A stretch of DNA of 40,820 bases, from positions 1 to 40,820 of the forward strand of contig NZ_JAEFCF010000049.1 of assembly GCF_016405985.1 (NCBI RefSeq), in the 5' to 3' direction. The notes beneath the pieces were generated by a model. That model saw only the letters and a list, made by a program, of their open reading frames with translations. It searched no databases and was not told the DNA's origin. Position 1 is the stretch's first letter, and each line of letters starts with the position of its first letter. Of this stretch, positions 23,313 to 31,596 are shown piece by piece. The position numbers and the translations under genes are program-made. This stretch comes from Paracoccus sp. IB05 (GTDB lineage: Bacteria; Pseudomonadota; Alphaproteobacteria; Rhodobacterales; Rhodobacteraceae).

Positions 23313-24026
23313 ATGTCCGATCCTGTTGCCCCGGAACAGCACCCAGCCGAGCCCCGCCGCAATTTCTACGGCCGCTCAAAAGGCAAGACCCTCAGGGCGA
23401 GCCAGAAGGACTATCTCGCCAATGATCTCGAGACGCTGCGGCTGAGGGGCGTCACCCGCGACGAGAACCCGGGCCGCGCGCCGCTCGATCTGACGCAGTT
23501 CGGCGGCCTTCCGCTCTGGCTGGAGGTCGGCTTTGGCGGCGGCGAACATCTGGTGCATATGGCGGCGCTGAACCCGCAGATCCACCTGATCGGCTGCGAG
23601 CCCTTTGTGAATGGGGTCGCAATGCTGATCGGCAAGATCCGCGCGGCCGGGGTGACCAATCTCTCGATCCACCCGGGCGATGTGCGTGACCTTTTTGACG
23701 TGCTCCCGGATGGGGTGATCGGCAAGACCTTCCTCAATTACCCCGATCCCTGGCCGAAAGCCCGCCACCACCGCCGCCGCTTTGTGACGCAAGGCTATCT
23801 GCGCGCGCTGCACCGCGTGATGGCGCCCGCGACCGAATTTCGCATCGCGACCGATATCCCCGATTACGTCCGTCAGGCGCATGAGGAGGTGCCCGAAGCA
23901 GGATTCCGGCTGGAACATGAAGCCGGCGATGGCGGCGCATGGGTAGACTGGATCTCGACCCGCTACGAGCAGAAGGCCTTCCGTGAGGGGCGTTTCCCGC
24001 ATTACCTGACCTTCCGGCGGGATTGA
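23313..24026 (+). CDS. trmB: tRNA (guanine-N7-)-methyltransferase
   Basis: 237 residues. TrmB methylates G46 in the variable loop of tRNA, using S-adenosylmethionine made by the preceding metK product. Motifs: RNFYGRSKGK near the N-terminus, LEVGFGGGEHLVHMA (SAM-binding motif I), GCEPFVNGV, and the signature NYPDPWPKARHHRRR with catalytic Asp, then the C-terminal TRYEQKAFREGR. AAAGG precedes the ATG by 8 bases. An inverted repeat follows the stop. Confidence 0.96.
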   Translation: MSDPVAPEQHPAEPRRNFYGRSKGKTLRASQKDYLANDLETLRLRGVTRDENPGRAPLDLTQFGGLPLWLEVGFGGGEHLVHMAALNPQIHLIGCEPFVNGVAMLIGKIRAAGVTNLSIHPGDVRDLFDVLPDGVIGKTFLNYPDPWPKARHHRRRFVTQGYLRALHRVMAPATEFRIATDIPDYVRQAHEEVPEAGFRLEHEAGDGGAWVDWISTRYEQKAFREGRFPHYLTFRRD

Positions 24027-24045
24027 GACTGCGGAACGCTCCGCG

Positions 24046-24099
24046 GGGAGTATTTAAGTCAAGAGGAAGCCGGCATTTCCTCTTGATCCAAATACTCCC
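24046..24099. repeat. Palindromic intergenic repeat, variant copy 2
   Basis: Arms of 23 bases at 24046-24068 (GGGAGTATTTAAGTCAAGAG...) and 24077-24099 match with three mismatches in the middle around an 8-base loop. The outer GGGAGTATTT resembles GGGATATTTAAG of copy 1, and both have a CTCCGGCGGG-like flank. It lies 19 bases after trmB and may also end its transcript. Confidence 0.75.
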
Positions 24100-24203
24100 G
24101 CCGGAGGCAGCTGCGCTTTCCGCTTCTCATACCGCCGCGATGCTGGACCCCCCCTTCTGCTTGGGCTATCAGGCAGGGGCATTTGCGGGGACGGGAGAGA
24201 AAT

Positions 24204-25550
24204 ATGTCTGGCCATGGTGACGCACAGGTGATGATTTCCGCCAAAAGCGGGCCGCTGAAAGGCGTGGCATCGGTGCCTGGCGACAAGTCAATCTCGCATC
24301 GCTCGCTTATCTTCGGCGCCATGGCGGTCGGAGAGACGAAAATCTCCGGTCTCCTCGAAGGCGAGGATGTGATCGACACCGCGAAAGCGATGCGCGCTTT
24401 CGGCGCGACCGTGACCCGCCATGGTGAGGGGATCTGGTCGGTGAACGGGGTTGGCGTCGGCGGCTTTCAGGAACCTGCCGATGTGATCGACTGCGGCAAT
24501 TCCGGCACCGGCGTGCGGCTGATCATGGGGACCATGGCGACGACGCCGATCTCGGCCACCTTCACCGGGGATGCGAGCCTCAGGAAACGGCCGATGGGGC
24601 GGGTGACCGACCCGCTGTCGCTGTTTGGAACCGAAGCCTACGGGCGCAAGGGCGGCCGTCTGCCGATGACCGTGGTCGGTGCCGCCGATCCGGTGCCGGT
24701 GCGCTATACGCTGCCGGTCGCCTCGGCCCAGGTGAAATCTGCCGTGCTGCTCGCGGGGCTGAACGCACCGGGCGAGACCGTTGTGATCGAGCGCGAACCG
24801 ACCCGCGATCATTCCGAGCGCATGCTGCTCGGATTCGGCGCCGATCTGTCCGTTGAAAAAACCGCAGAAGGCCATGTCATCACGCTGAAGGGCCGCCCAG
24901 AACTGCGGCCGCAGAGTGTGGCCGTGCCGCGTGACCCGTCTTCGGCCGCTTTCCCGGTCTGTGCCGCGCTGATCACCGAGGGCTCGGATATCCGCGTGCC
25001 GGGCGTCAGCCAGAACCTCACCCGCAACGGGCTTTACCTGACCCTGGTCGAGATGGGCGCCCTGATCGATTTTGAGAACCCGCGCGAAGAGGGCGGCGAG
25101 CCGGTGGCCGATCTGCGCGTCCGTTTCTCGCCCGACCTCAAAGGCATCGAAGTGCCGGAAGAGCGCGCGCCGTCGATGATCGACGAATATCCGATCCTCT
25201 CTGTCGTGGCTTCTTTCGCCGAAGGCGTCACCACCATGCGCGGCGTCAAAGAGCTCCGTGTCAAGGAATCCGACCGGATCGACGCCATGGCGCGCGGCCT
25301 TGAGGCCTGTGGTGTGAAGATCGAGGAAGAGGAAGACGTGCTGATCGTCCATGGCATGGGCGCGGGCGGGATGCCGGGCGGCGCCACCTGCAAGACCCAT
25401 CTTGATCACCGCATTGCCATGAGCTTCCTCGTCGCCGGCATGGCCGCGAAACGCGAGATCACGGTTGATGACGGCTCGCCCATCGTGACCTCTTTCCCGG
25501 TCTTCGAGGCGCTGATGAACGGGCTCGGCGCGGCGATCCGGCGCGGCTGA
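24204..25550 (+). CDS. aroA: 3-phosphoshikimate 1-carboxyvinyltransferase (EPSP synthase, class II type)
   Basis: 448 residues. The ATG at 24204 has GGGAG seven bases upstream; the frame is open earlier without support. AroA joins shikimate-3-phosphate and phosphoenolpyruvate in aromatic amino acid synthesis. Motifs: [87 protein letters not shown] and [12 protein letters not shown]. The pattern is that of class II enzymes close to the Agrobacterium CP4 form, but the loop reads GNSGTG with Gly at residue 101, where CP4 has Ala. It ends with its own terminator. The cmk and rpsA genes that often follow aroA are not here. Confidence 0.96.
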   Translation: MSGHGDAQVMISAKSGPLKGVASVPGDKSISHRSLIFGAMAVGETKISGLLEGEDVIDTAKAMRAFGATVTRHGEGIWSVNGVGVGGFQEPADVIDCGNSGTGVRLIMGTMATTPISATFTGDASLRKRPMGRVTDPLSLFGTEAYGRKGGRLPMTVVGAADPVPVRYTLPVASAQVKSAVLLAGLNAPGETVVIEREPTRDHSERMLLGFGADLSVEKTAEGHVITLKGRPELRPQSVAVPRDPSSAAFPVCAALITEGSDIRVPGVSQNLTRNGLYLTLVEMGALIDFENPREEGGEPVADLRVRFSPDLKGIEVPEERAPSMIDEYPILSVVASFAEGVTTMRGVKELRVKESDRIDAMARGLEACGVKIEEEEDVLIVHGMGAGGMPGGATCKTHLDHRIAMSFLVAGMAAKREITVDDGSPIVTSFPVFEALMNGLGAAIRRG

Positions 25551-25588
25551 TCTATCCCCGGGACAGATCTATGCCCGGGACAGAACCG

Positions 25589-25622
25589 AACCCGCCCAGG
25601 CTGTGCCATGGGCGGGTTTTCC
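25589..25622 (+). terminator. Terminator of aroA
   Basis: AACCCGCCCA (25589-25598) and TGGGCGGGTT (25609-25618) form a perfect 10-bp stem with a 10-base loop, followed by TTCC. Just before it, CTATCCCCGGGACAGAT and CTATGCCCGGGACAGAA form an imperfect 17-base tandem duplication (25552-25585). Confidence 0.88.
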
Positions 25623-25703
25623 ATATCCGGATCATGGCTTTACATCCTGACCCCGCGCCGCCAGTTTACCCGCAGTTTTCACCTCTCTCCGGGGATCCGC
25701 GCC

Positions 25704-26297
25704 ATGCGCTTTGTCTGTTCTGCCGCCCTTCTTTCCGTGATCCTTTATGCGGCCATTCCTGCGGTCTTTTCCGCGACCCCGGCTTTGGCCCAGGAAGAGG
25801 GGGAGGAGATGGAGCAGGTCACCGGCCAGCGGGTCGATGGCTGGATCAGGCTGGAAAGCGATGGCGAAAGCCATGACTTCACGACGGTCAGCTTCCTGTT
25901 CGACGCGGTCAGGGTCGGCACGGCTTCGGTTGCTGATGGGACGCAGACGGGCAATGAAACGATTGTGACGGTTTCGGGCGGGCAGGAACCGGATGGCAGC
26001 GGGCCGTTCTTCCACCTCGCGTTCGGCTGGCCGGGCGAAGGCGCCGAGCCGGTGCTGAAGCCCGAAATCACCTGGTATCCTTCCGGGCAGCAGCCGCCCT
26101 TCTTTGCCAGTCTTTTGGCCAGCCCGCCGGAGGTCACGGTCACCCGCTACGCCTTTGACGGGCAGGCCGGGGCGATCAGCGGCAGCTTCAGTGGCAGGGT
26201 CTGTTCGGTCACGGACTGGGACCAGGAAGAGCCGGATCCTGCACTTTGCCGCGAGGTCACCGGGGCGTTCGAGACGAAACTCAACCCGGCTTTCTGA
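25704..26297 (+). CDS. Secreted protein of unknown function (197 aa)
   Basis: The ATG at 25704 opens with a Sec signal peptide (MRFVCSAALLSVILYAAIPA, cleavage after TPALA before QEEGEE). The frame is open further upstream but those starts would bury the signal. The mature part is acidic and beta-rich, with WIRLESDGESHDFTTVSFLF and an FDGQAGAISGSFSGRVCSVT segment, and two Cys near the C-terminus that could pair. The C-terminal part looks like those small secreted proteins in which a lipocalin-like or jelly-roll fold is common, but I recognise no family. It lies alone between the aroA terminator and a bidirectional terminator. Confidence 0.82.
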   Translation: MRFVCSAALLSVILYAAIPAVFSATPALAQEEGEEMEQVTGQRVDGWIRLESDGESHDFTTVSFLFDAVRVGTASVADGTQTGNETIVTVSGGQEPDGSGPFFHLAFGWPGEGAEPVLKPEITWYPSGQQPPFFASLLASPPEVTVTRYAFDGQAGAISGSFSGRVCSVTDWDQEEPDPALCREVTGAFETKLNPAF

Positions 26298-26366
26298 TTT
26301 TCCGGCCCTTTGGTTTTCTGGCCTGCCTGGTCTCAGCAGGCCGGACAGTTTCAGCGGGTCGACGCA

Positions 26367-26398
26367 AAAAGCCCGCAGGATTTCTCCTGCGGGCTTTT
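26367..26398. terminator. Bidirectional terminator between convergent genes
   Basis: AAAAGCCCGCAGGA (26367-26380), loop TTTC, TCCTGCGGGCTTTT (26385-26398): a perfect 14-bp stem with A and T runs on both sides. It ends the secreted-protein gene on the plus strand and gcrA on the minus strand. Confidence 0.94.
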
Positions 26399-26434
26399 GT
26401 CATTCCGGGGCCCGGGCGAAAACGCCCGCAGGCA

Positions 26435-27052
26435 TCAGCGACGGCGGTCGCGGCGGGCGCTCATCGGCTGGAAGGCGACGCCGACATGGGCCTCGCAATA
26501 GGGTTTGCCGGGCAGCGAGGGCAGGCCGCAAAACCAGAAATCATCGGTTGCCGGGTCGCCGATCGGCCATTTGCAGGTGCGCTCGGTCAGTTCCATCAAT
26601 GACAGCTTGCGGGCACGCTTTTCGACCTCGCGCACCGAAGCCAGCGCCTCGGGGCTGATCTCGTTGAGCGAGGGCTGCGGCGGCAGCGGCTGACCTGCGG
26701 GCACGATCGCCTTGCGGAGCGGCAGGGGCGTGACATTCGACACCGGAGCCGCAGACGGCGCAGGGGCTGCGCGCGGTGCGGCCGGTGCGGGCTCTTCACG
26801 CGGCGGCGCCGGCTGAGCCGGGGCCGCCTCGGCGACGGGTTCCGGGCGTGGCGGCGGGGCCGCTGCTGCCGGAGCCGGCGCGGCCTCTTCGTCATCCTTG
26901 CCGCCGACGCGGTTCGAAAGGCCCAGCCGGTGGACCTTGCCGATGACTGCATTGCGGGTGACGCCGCCAAGTTCCTTGGCGATCTGGCTGGCCGACTGAC
27001 CCTCGCCCCACATGCGCTTGAGGGTTTCAACCCGCTCGTCCGTCCAGGACAT
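26435..27052 (-). CDS. gcrA: GcrA cell-cycle regulator
   Basis: 205 residues from the ATG at 27052, with AGAGG four bases upstream. The N-terminus SWTDERVETLKRMWGEGQSA, SQIAKELGGVTRNAVIGKVH and RLGLSNR is the DNA-binding helix-turn-helix of GcrA. A long Ala/Pro/Glu linker (about 55-120) leads to the C-terminal domain that binds sigma-70 region 2, with TCKWPIGDPATDDFWFCG and KPYCEAH; the three Cys and the His could bind metal. GcrA is a sigma-70 co-factor acting at promoters methylated by CcrM in alphaproteobacteria. The linker is low complexity, so its exact length should be treated with care. Confidence 0.95.
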   Translation of the reverse strand: MSWTDERVETLKRMWGEGQSASQIAKELGGVTRNAVIGKVHRLGLSNRVGGKDDEEAAPAPAAAAPPPRPEPVAEAAPAQPAPPREEPAPAAPRAAPAPSAAPVSNVTPLPLRKAIVPAGQPLPPQPSLNEISPEALASVREVEKRARKLSLMELTERTCKWPIGDPATDDFWFCGLPSLPGKPYCEAHVGVAFQPMSARRDRRR

Positions 27053-27124
27053 ATGCCTCTCCGCCTGTCTGATAACCGCTGCATAATAAGGGGAGGGGGC
27101 AGGGGGCCGCAAGGGGATAGCGAA

Positions 27125-27802
27125 TCAAATCCCGTTACTGATCGCGGGTCCGGGTTTATGGTCCGGCAAAGGGGCGAGGCAGGTGGCGAGATGAGGGCGT
27201 TTTGCCTGCCTTTGCCACCAGCTGTGCAGCGCCGGAAAGCCAGCCACCGCAGCGGCTCCGTCGGGGCTGCGGGTAAAGCCTGCAAACATCGGCGCCAGAT
27301 GCAGATCGGCAAGGGTCAGCGGACCGGACATCACCAGACCCTCAGCCGCGATAACCTCAAGCGCGGCCAGAACCGGCATCGCGGCGCGCAGCCCGGCCGA
27401 AACCCGCGCCGGATCCGGCGGCTCGCCCTCGGCCAGCGCAAAGACCCCGGCCCCGTAATGGTCGCGCAGCATCGGGCGAAAGCCATGCGCATCCATGATG
27501 GCGATGGTCTGGACCATCCGCGCCCGCGCCTTCGGATCCCCGGGTTGCAGGGCAGGGCCCGGGAAACCCTCATCAATCCAGCGGCAGATCGCCCCGGTCT
27601 CATAAAGTGTGAAATCCCCCTGGCGCAGCACCGGCACCATGCCAAAGGGGGAAAGCCCCGCCGCATCAGGCGTCCGGAACGGGTCAACTTCGGTGAAACG
27701 TGCCGCAACGCCTTTTTCCGCAAGGGTCAGCCGCACGATGGCAGTGTGGATGCTGTGGCGCCAGCCGGTCAGGGTCAGGGGCAGAATCAGGGGATCACGC
27801 AT
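27125..27802 (-). CDS. Glutathione S-transferase family protein
   Basis: 225 residues from the ATG at 27802, with GAGGAT eight bases upstream; the frame continues upstream to 27898 without support. The N-terminal thioredoxin-fold domain has LTLAEKGVAARFTEVDPFR, GMVPVLRQGDFTLYETGAIC (Val-Pro cis-proline and the glutamate-Thr/Ser site for glutathione) and the helical C-terminal domain has GPLTLADLHLAPMFAGF, the N-capping box with the conserved Asp. It probably conjugates glutathione to an unknown substrate, or has another thiol role. It is divergent from argD and 72 bases from gcrA. Confidence 0.88.
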   Translation of the reverse strand: MRDPLILPLTLTGWRHSIHTAIVRLTLAEKGVAARFTEVDPFRTPDAAGLSPFGMVPVLRQGDFTLYETGAICRWIDEGFPGPALQPGDPKARARMVQTIAIMDAHGFRPMLRDHYGAGVFALAEGEPPDPARVSAGLRAAMPVLAALEVIAAEGLVMSGPLTLADLHLAPMFAGFTRSPDGAAAVAGFPALHSWWQRQAKRPHLATCLAPLPDHKPGPAISNGI

Positions 27803-28134
27803 CCGCCGATCCTCGCATGGCGTGACCCCCCGTGCAAAATCTCCGCCGCGCAAAAGCCTGCGCGCAGATCCCCCGCATTCCCGTTTACAAAGCGTCATCG
27901 TCGTTTTATCAGATGCGCATGACCATGAATGCGAAACAGCTTATCCATTCGCGACGCCGCTGAGGCGTTGGTCCCGGCTTGCCCGCCGGTCATTCAGGGC
28001 GATCCCCCGCATATCCCGGCAGAGATATATCTGTCTGTCCACGGACCCGTCACCACGCAGGAATAGAATCCGCATGTTGACACCCCCATTGCCCCGGCTT
28101 TACGCCTTTGGCTTCCATTCCTGAGGGAAACTCC
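27803..28134. other. Divergent intergenic region, GST / argD
   Basis: 332 bases. It holds upstream signals for both genes, including a possible argD promoter at 28077-28105. I see no clear ArgR-type operator, RNA gene or repeat. An AT-rich patch GATATATCTGTC lies near 28023. Confidence 0.5.
28077..28105 (+). promoter_or_regulatory. Possible argD promoter
   Basis: TTGACA (28077-28082), a perfect -35 element, is followed after 17 bases by TTACGC, a poor -10. Transcription would start near 28112, shortly before the ribosome site GAGGGAAA of argD. Confidence 0.38.
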
Positions 28135-29310
28135 ATGATCACGCCTGTGCTGCCCACCTATAACCGTGCGCCCCTTGCCTTTGTCAAAGGTCAGGGCAGC
28201 TGGCTGGAGGCGAGCGACGGCCGCCGATATCTGGATCTTGGGGCTGGGATCGCGGTGAATGCGCTCGGCCATGCCGCGCCCGAGCTGGTGGCCGCGCTGA
28301 CGGAACAGGCGGGGCGGCTCTGGCATGTCTCGAATGTCTATACGATCCCGGAACAGGAAAAACTGGCAGAACTGCTGGTCGACCGGACCTTTGCCGACAC
28401 CGTCTTCTTCACCAATTCCGGGACGGAAGCAGCCGAGCTTGCGATCAAGATGGCGCGGAAATTCCATTCCGAGAACGGCCAGCCGGAGCGGACCGGCTTC
28501 ATCGCTTTTGAGGGGGCCTTTCACGGCCGCTCCACCGGTGCCATTGCGCTTTCAGGGGCGGAAAAGATGGTCAAAGGCTATGGCCCGCTGATGGAGGGTT
28601 TCCGGCAGCTGGCCTGGAATGACGCAGATGCGATCCGCGCCGCCATCACCGGCCAGACCTGCGCCGTGATCATCGAGCCGATCCAGGGCGAGGGTGGCAT
28701 CCGCCCGGTTCCCGATGCGCTTTTGCAGGACATCCGGGCGCTTTGCGACAAGACCGGCACGCTTCTGATCCTCGACGAGGTGCAATGCGGTATGGGCCGC
28801 ACCGGACGGCTTTTCGCGCATGAATGGAAGGGCGTCACGCCTGATATCATGATGGTCGCCAAAGGCATCGGCGGCGGCTTCCCGCTGGGCGCGGTGCTGG
28901 CCACCGAGCGCGCCGCCAAAGGCATGGTGGCGGGCACCCATGGCTCGACCTATGGCGGCAACCCGCTGGCCTGTGCGGTGGGTGCAAAACTCACCGAAAT
29001 CATCTCTGACCCCGCCTTCCTTGCCGAGGTCGCGCGCAAATCGGCGCTTTTGCGTCAGGGGCTCGAATCCCTTGTCGCGCGCCATGCGGATATCTTCACC
29101 GAAGTCCGCGGTGAGGGCCTGATGCTGGGCCTGAAATGCATCCCCGCGCCAGGCGATGTGGTCAATGCCGGCTACCAGGCCGGCCTCCTGACAGTCGCCG
29201 CCGCCGACAATGTGTTGCGCCTGCTGCCCGCGCTCAACATCCCCGATGAAGACATCGCCGAGGCGCTCACCCGCCTCGACATGATCGCGACCCGCCTCAA
29301 AGCCGCCTGA
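28135..29310 (+). CDS. argD: Acetylornithine (succinyldiaminopimelate) aminotransferase
   Basis: 391 residues, a class-III PLP aminotransferase. The start at 28135 has GAGGG nine bases upstream. Motifs: ASDGRRYLDLGAGIAVNALG, FFTNSGTEAAELAIKMAR (phosphate-binding), FEGAFHGRSTGAIALSG, LLILDEVQCGMGRTGRLFAH (PLP-contacting Asp) and DIMMVAKGIGGGFPLGA with K243 as the Schiff-base lysine. It transfers the amino group of glutamate to N-acetylglutamate semialdehyde in arginine synthesis, and probably acts in lysine synthesis too. It is followed after 87 bases, holding a repeat, by argF. Confidence 0.96.
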   Translation: MITPVLPTYNRAPLAFVKGQGSWLEASDGRRYLDLGAGIAVNALGHAAPELVAALTEQAGRLWHVSNVYTIPEQEKLAELLVDRTFADTVFFTNSGTEAAELAIKMARKFHSENGQPERTGFIAFEGAFHGRSTGAIALSGAEKMVKGYGPLMEGFRQLAWNDADAIRAAITGQTCAVIIEPIQGEGGIRPVPDALLQDIRALCDKTGTLLILDEVQCGMGRTGRLFAHEWKGVTPDIMMVAKGIGGGFPLGAVLATERAAKGMVAGTHGSTYGGNPLACAVGAKLTEIISDPAFLAEVARKSALLRQGLESLVARHADIFTEVRGEGLMLGLKCIPAPGDVVNAGYQAGLLTVAAADNVLRLLPALNIPDEDIAEALTRLDMIATRLKAA

Positions 29311-29311
29311 T

Positions 29312-29358
29312 CATTTTCTGTCCTTAAATATCCCGGGGGTCCGGGGGCTGGCCCCCGG
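29312..29358. repeat. Palindromic intergenic repeat, copy 3 (half unit)
   Basis: 29312-29340 is identical over 29 bases to 18786-18814, beginning CATTTTCTGTCCTTAAATAT. It is followed by the hairpin CCGGGGGC-TG-GCCCCCGG (29341-29358) then CTTTCCTCC, as in copy 1. The left arm of the large palindrome is missing. It may work as a terminator or mRNA-end structure between argD and argF. Confidence 0.82.
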
Positions 29359-29397
29359 CTTTCCTCCCGGCCTGCCAAAGTCACAAAGCGAACCGAA

Positions 29398-30324
29398 ATG
29401 AAACATTTCCTCGATATCCACACCACTTCGACCGATGATCTCCGGGCGATGATGGACCAGGCTCATGCGATGAAGGCCGCCCGCAAGGACCGCCCGAAAG
29501 GCACGCCTGATGATGACCAGCCGCTGAAAGGCCGCATGGTCGCGCTGATCTTTGAAAAACCCTCGACCCGGACCCGCGTCTCGTTTGATGTCGGCGCCCG
29601 CCAGCTCGGGGCCGAGACCATGGTTTTGTCCGGCAAGGAAATGCAGCTCGGCCATGGCGAGACCATTGCCGATACCGCCAAGGTGCTCTCGCGCTATGTC
29701 GACCTGATCATGATCCGCACCTTCGAGGAAGATACGCTTCTCGAGATGGCCGAACATGCCACGGTGCCGGTGATCAACGGGCTGACAAACCGCACCCATC
29801 CCTGCCAGATCCTCGCTGATATCCAGACCTATGAAGAACATCGCGGGCCGATCAAAGGCCGCAAGGTGGTCTGGGCCGGCGACGGCAACAATGTCTGTGC
29901 CAGCTTTCTGCATGCGGCCGGGCAGTTTGGCTTTGACTTCACCTTCACCGGGCCGGAAACGCTTGATCCCGAAGGGAAATGGCTGGATTTCGCGCGCTCG
30001 AAAGGTTCTAAAGTCACCATCCAGCGCGATCCCTTCACCGCGATTGAGGGCGCCGATCTGGTGGTCACCGACACCTGGGTTTCGATGCATGACCCGGAAT
30101 CCGCGCGCGAACGCCGGCACAACCAGCTGCGCCCCTATCAGGTCAATGAACAGCTGATGAGCCGCGCCAAACCCGACGCGCTCTTCATGCATTGCCTGCC
30201 GGCGCACCGGAATGACGAGGCGACCAGCGCCGTGATGGACGGGCCGCATTCGGTGATCTTTGATGAGGCCGAGAACCGGCTTCACGCACAAAAGGCCGTG
30301 ATGCGCTGGTGCCTCGGGGTCTGA
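29398..30324 (+). CDS. argF: Ornithine carbamoyltransferase
   Basis: 308 residues. ArgF joins carbamoyl phosphate and ornithine to citrulline. Motifs: [20 protein letters not shown] (STRTR at 56-60 binds carbamoyl phosphate), [14 protein letters not shown] (131-144), DTWVSMHD and [13 protein letters not shown] (HCLPAH at 265-270, ornithine site). All catalytic residues are present. The ribosome site is weak (AAGCGAACCGAA). It lies downstream of argD in the same direction. Confidence 0.96.
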   Translation: MKHFLDIHTTSTDDLRAMMDQAHAMKAARKDRPKGTPDDDQPLKGRMVALIFEKPSTRTRVSFDVGARQLGAETMVLSGKEMQLGHGETIADTAKVLSRYVDLIMIRTFEEDTLLEMAEHATVPVINGLTNRTHPCQILADIQTYEEHRGPIKGRKVVWAGDGNNVCASFLHAAGQFGFDFTFTGPETLDPEGKWLDFARSKGSKVTIQRDPFTAIEGADLVVTDTWVSMHDPESARERRHNQLRPYQVNEQLMSRAKPDALFMHCLPAHRNDEATSAVMDGPHSVIFDEAENRLHAQKAVMRWCLGV

Positions 30325-30345
30325 AACCTCCGGTCTGCGGGCGGT

Positions 30346-31533
30346 TCAGACCACCTGGCGATCATCGGCGCTGGCGGTTCGCCCGGCCAGCGCCGCAAGC
30401 CCCAGGATCATCACAGCGAGGCCGCCAAAGGTGACGCGATGGCCGAAATGCTCGGCCAGCCAGCCGATCGAGGCCGGCGCCATCAGGATGCCCGCATAGC
30501 CCACCATCGTGACCACCGACAAAGCCGCCCCGGCGCGCTGGCCGGGATAATTGCCTGCGGCAGAAAAGATCACCGGCACCAGATTGGCACAGCCCAGCCC
30601 CGAAATGGCAAAGCCGAAGATGGCAATCCAGGACCCGGGCGCTGCGGCGGCCAGCGCCATCCCGGCCCCGGCAATCAGACCCGAGACAAAGAAGATCCGC
30701 ACGCCGCCAAAGATATTCCTGAGCCGGTCGCCCAGAAAGCGGGTGATCGCCATGGTCGCCGCGAAAAACGCAAATCCAAGGCCCGCGGTGAACTCATCGG
30801 CGCCAAAGGCTTCGCCGAGATAAAGCGCGCCCCAGTCCAGCACGGACCCTTCCGGCACGAAAGCCATCAGCGCCATCAGGCCAAGGATCCAGATGCCGGG
30901 ATCTTTCGGCAGGAAACTGTCCTTCACCGCAGTGGCAGTCCCCGGCTGGGGCGAGGCCTCGGGGGGGACACCGCGCAGGAAGGGCATCGCAATCAGCACC
31001 AGCGCGGCAATCGCCACCGCAGCCACCAGAGACTGCGTCTCACCCGAGGTTTTCGAGATGATCCATGCCCCGAGCGTGCCGGCGATAAAGCCGCCAAGGC
31101 TCCAGAACCCGTGCAGCGACGACATCACCGCCCGCCCGAGCCGCCGTTCGATCTCGACCGCATTGGAATTCGCAAGCACATCGAGAAAGCCCATCATCAG
31201 GCCAAAAATCACCATCGCCAGCGCGAGCAGCGGCAGCGAGGGCGCGTAAACCACCAAAGGCAGCACCGGTGCCTGGGCCAGCGCCGCGAGGCGGAGCAAA
31301 GGCAGCGTGCCATATTTCGGGATCGCCTTGCCCGCGACCAGCATCGCAAGCATAGCCCCCACCCCAAGCCCCAGGATCAGCAGGCCGAGCACCGCCTTGT
31401 CGATGCCGTGCTTTGGCAACAAAAGCGGGATCTGGGGCGCCCAGGCGCCCACCAGCATACCGCCGGCGGCAAACATCGCAGCCAGCGCCCAGCGGGCGCG
31501 TGTCGCTTCCTGGCGGGTCATGGTGAGGCTCAT
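30346..31533 (-). CDS. Major facilitator superfamily transporter
   Basis: 395 residues with about twelve hydrophobic segments, beginning ARWALAAMFAAGGMLVGAWA and including MVIFGLMMGFLDVLANSNAV, LHGFWSLGGFIAGTLG and the internal second-half start LGFAFFAATMAITRFLGDRL. The pattern FGLMMGFLDVLANSNAVEIE resembles the FucP/YbjJ-like branch of the MFS, where the substrate is usually a sugar or unknown. GGAGG lies 10 bases upstream of the ATG. It is convergent with argF (21 bases between stops) and near hrpB. The substrate is not known. Confidence 0.88.
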   Translation of the reverse strand: MSLTMTRQEATRARWALAAMFAAGGMLVGAWAPQIPLLLPKHGIDKAVLGLLILGLGVGAMLAMLVAGKAIPKYGTLPLLRLAALAQAPVLPLVVYAPSLPLLALAMVIFGLMMGFLDVLANSNAVEIERRLGRAVMSSLHGFWSLGGFIAGTLGAWIISKTSGETQSLVAAVAIAALVLIAMPFLRGVPPEASPQPGTATAVKDSFLPKDPGIWILGLMALMAFVPEGSVLDWGALYLGEAFGADEFTAGLGFAFFAATMAITRFLGDRLRNIFGGVRIFFVSGLIAGAGMALAAAAPGSWIAIFGFAISGLGCANLVPVIFSAAGNYPGQRAGAALSVVTMVGYAGILMAPASIGWLAEHFGHRVTFGGLAVMILGLAALAGRTASADDRQVV

Positions 31534-31596
31534 GGCTGTCGCTCCTCCGTTAGCGCCAGCATCCCTATCCTGGGCTGCGTGCGGCGGGAAGGGGCC

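Noticed and set aside
27803-27898. An N-terminal extension of the glutathione transferase to 27898
   Set aside because: The extra 32 residues are Arg/Gly/Cys-rich with no similarity to the family, whereas the ATG at 27802 has a ribosome site and gives a normal N-terminal domain.
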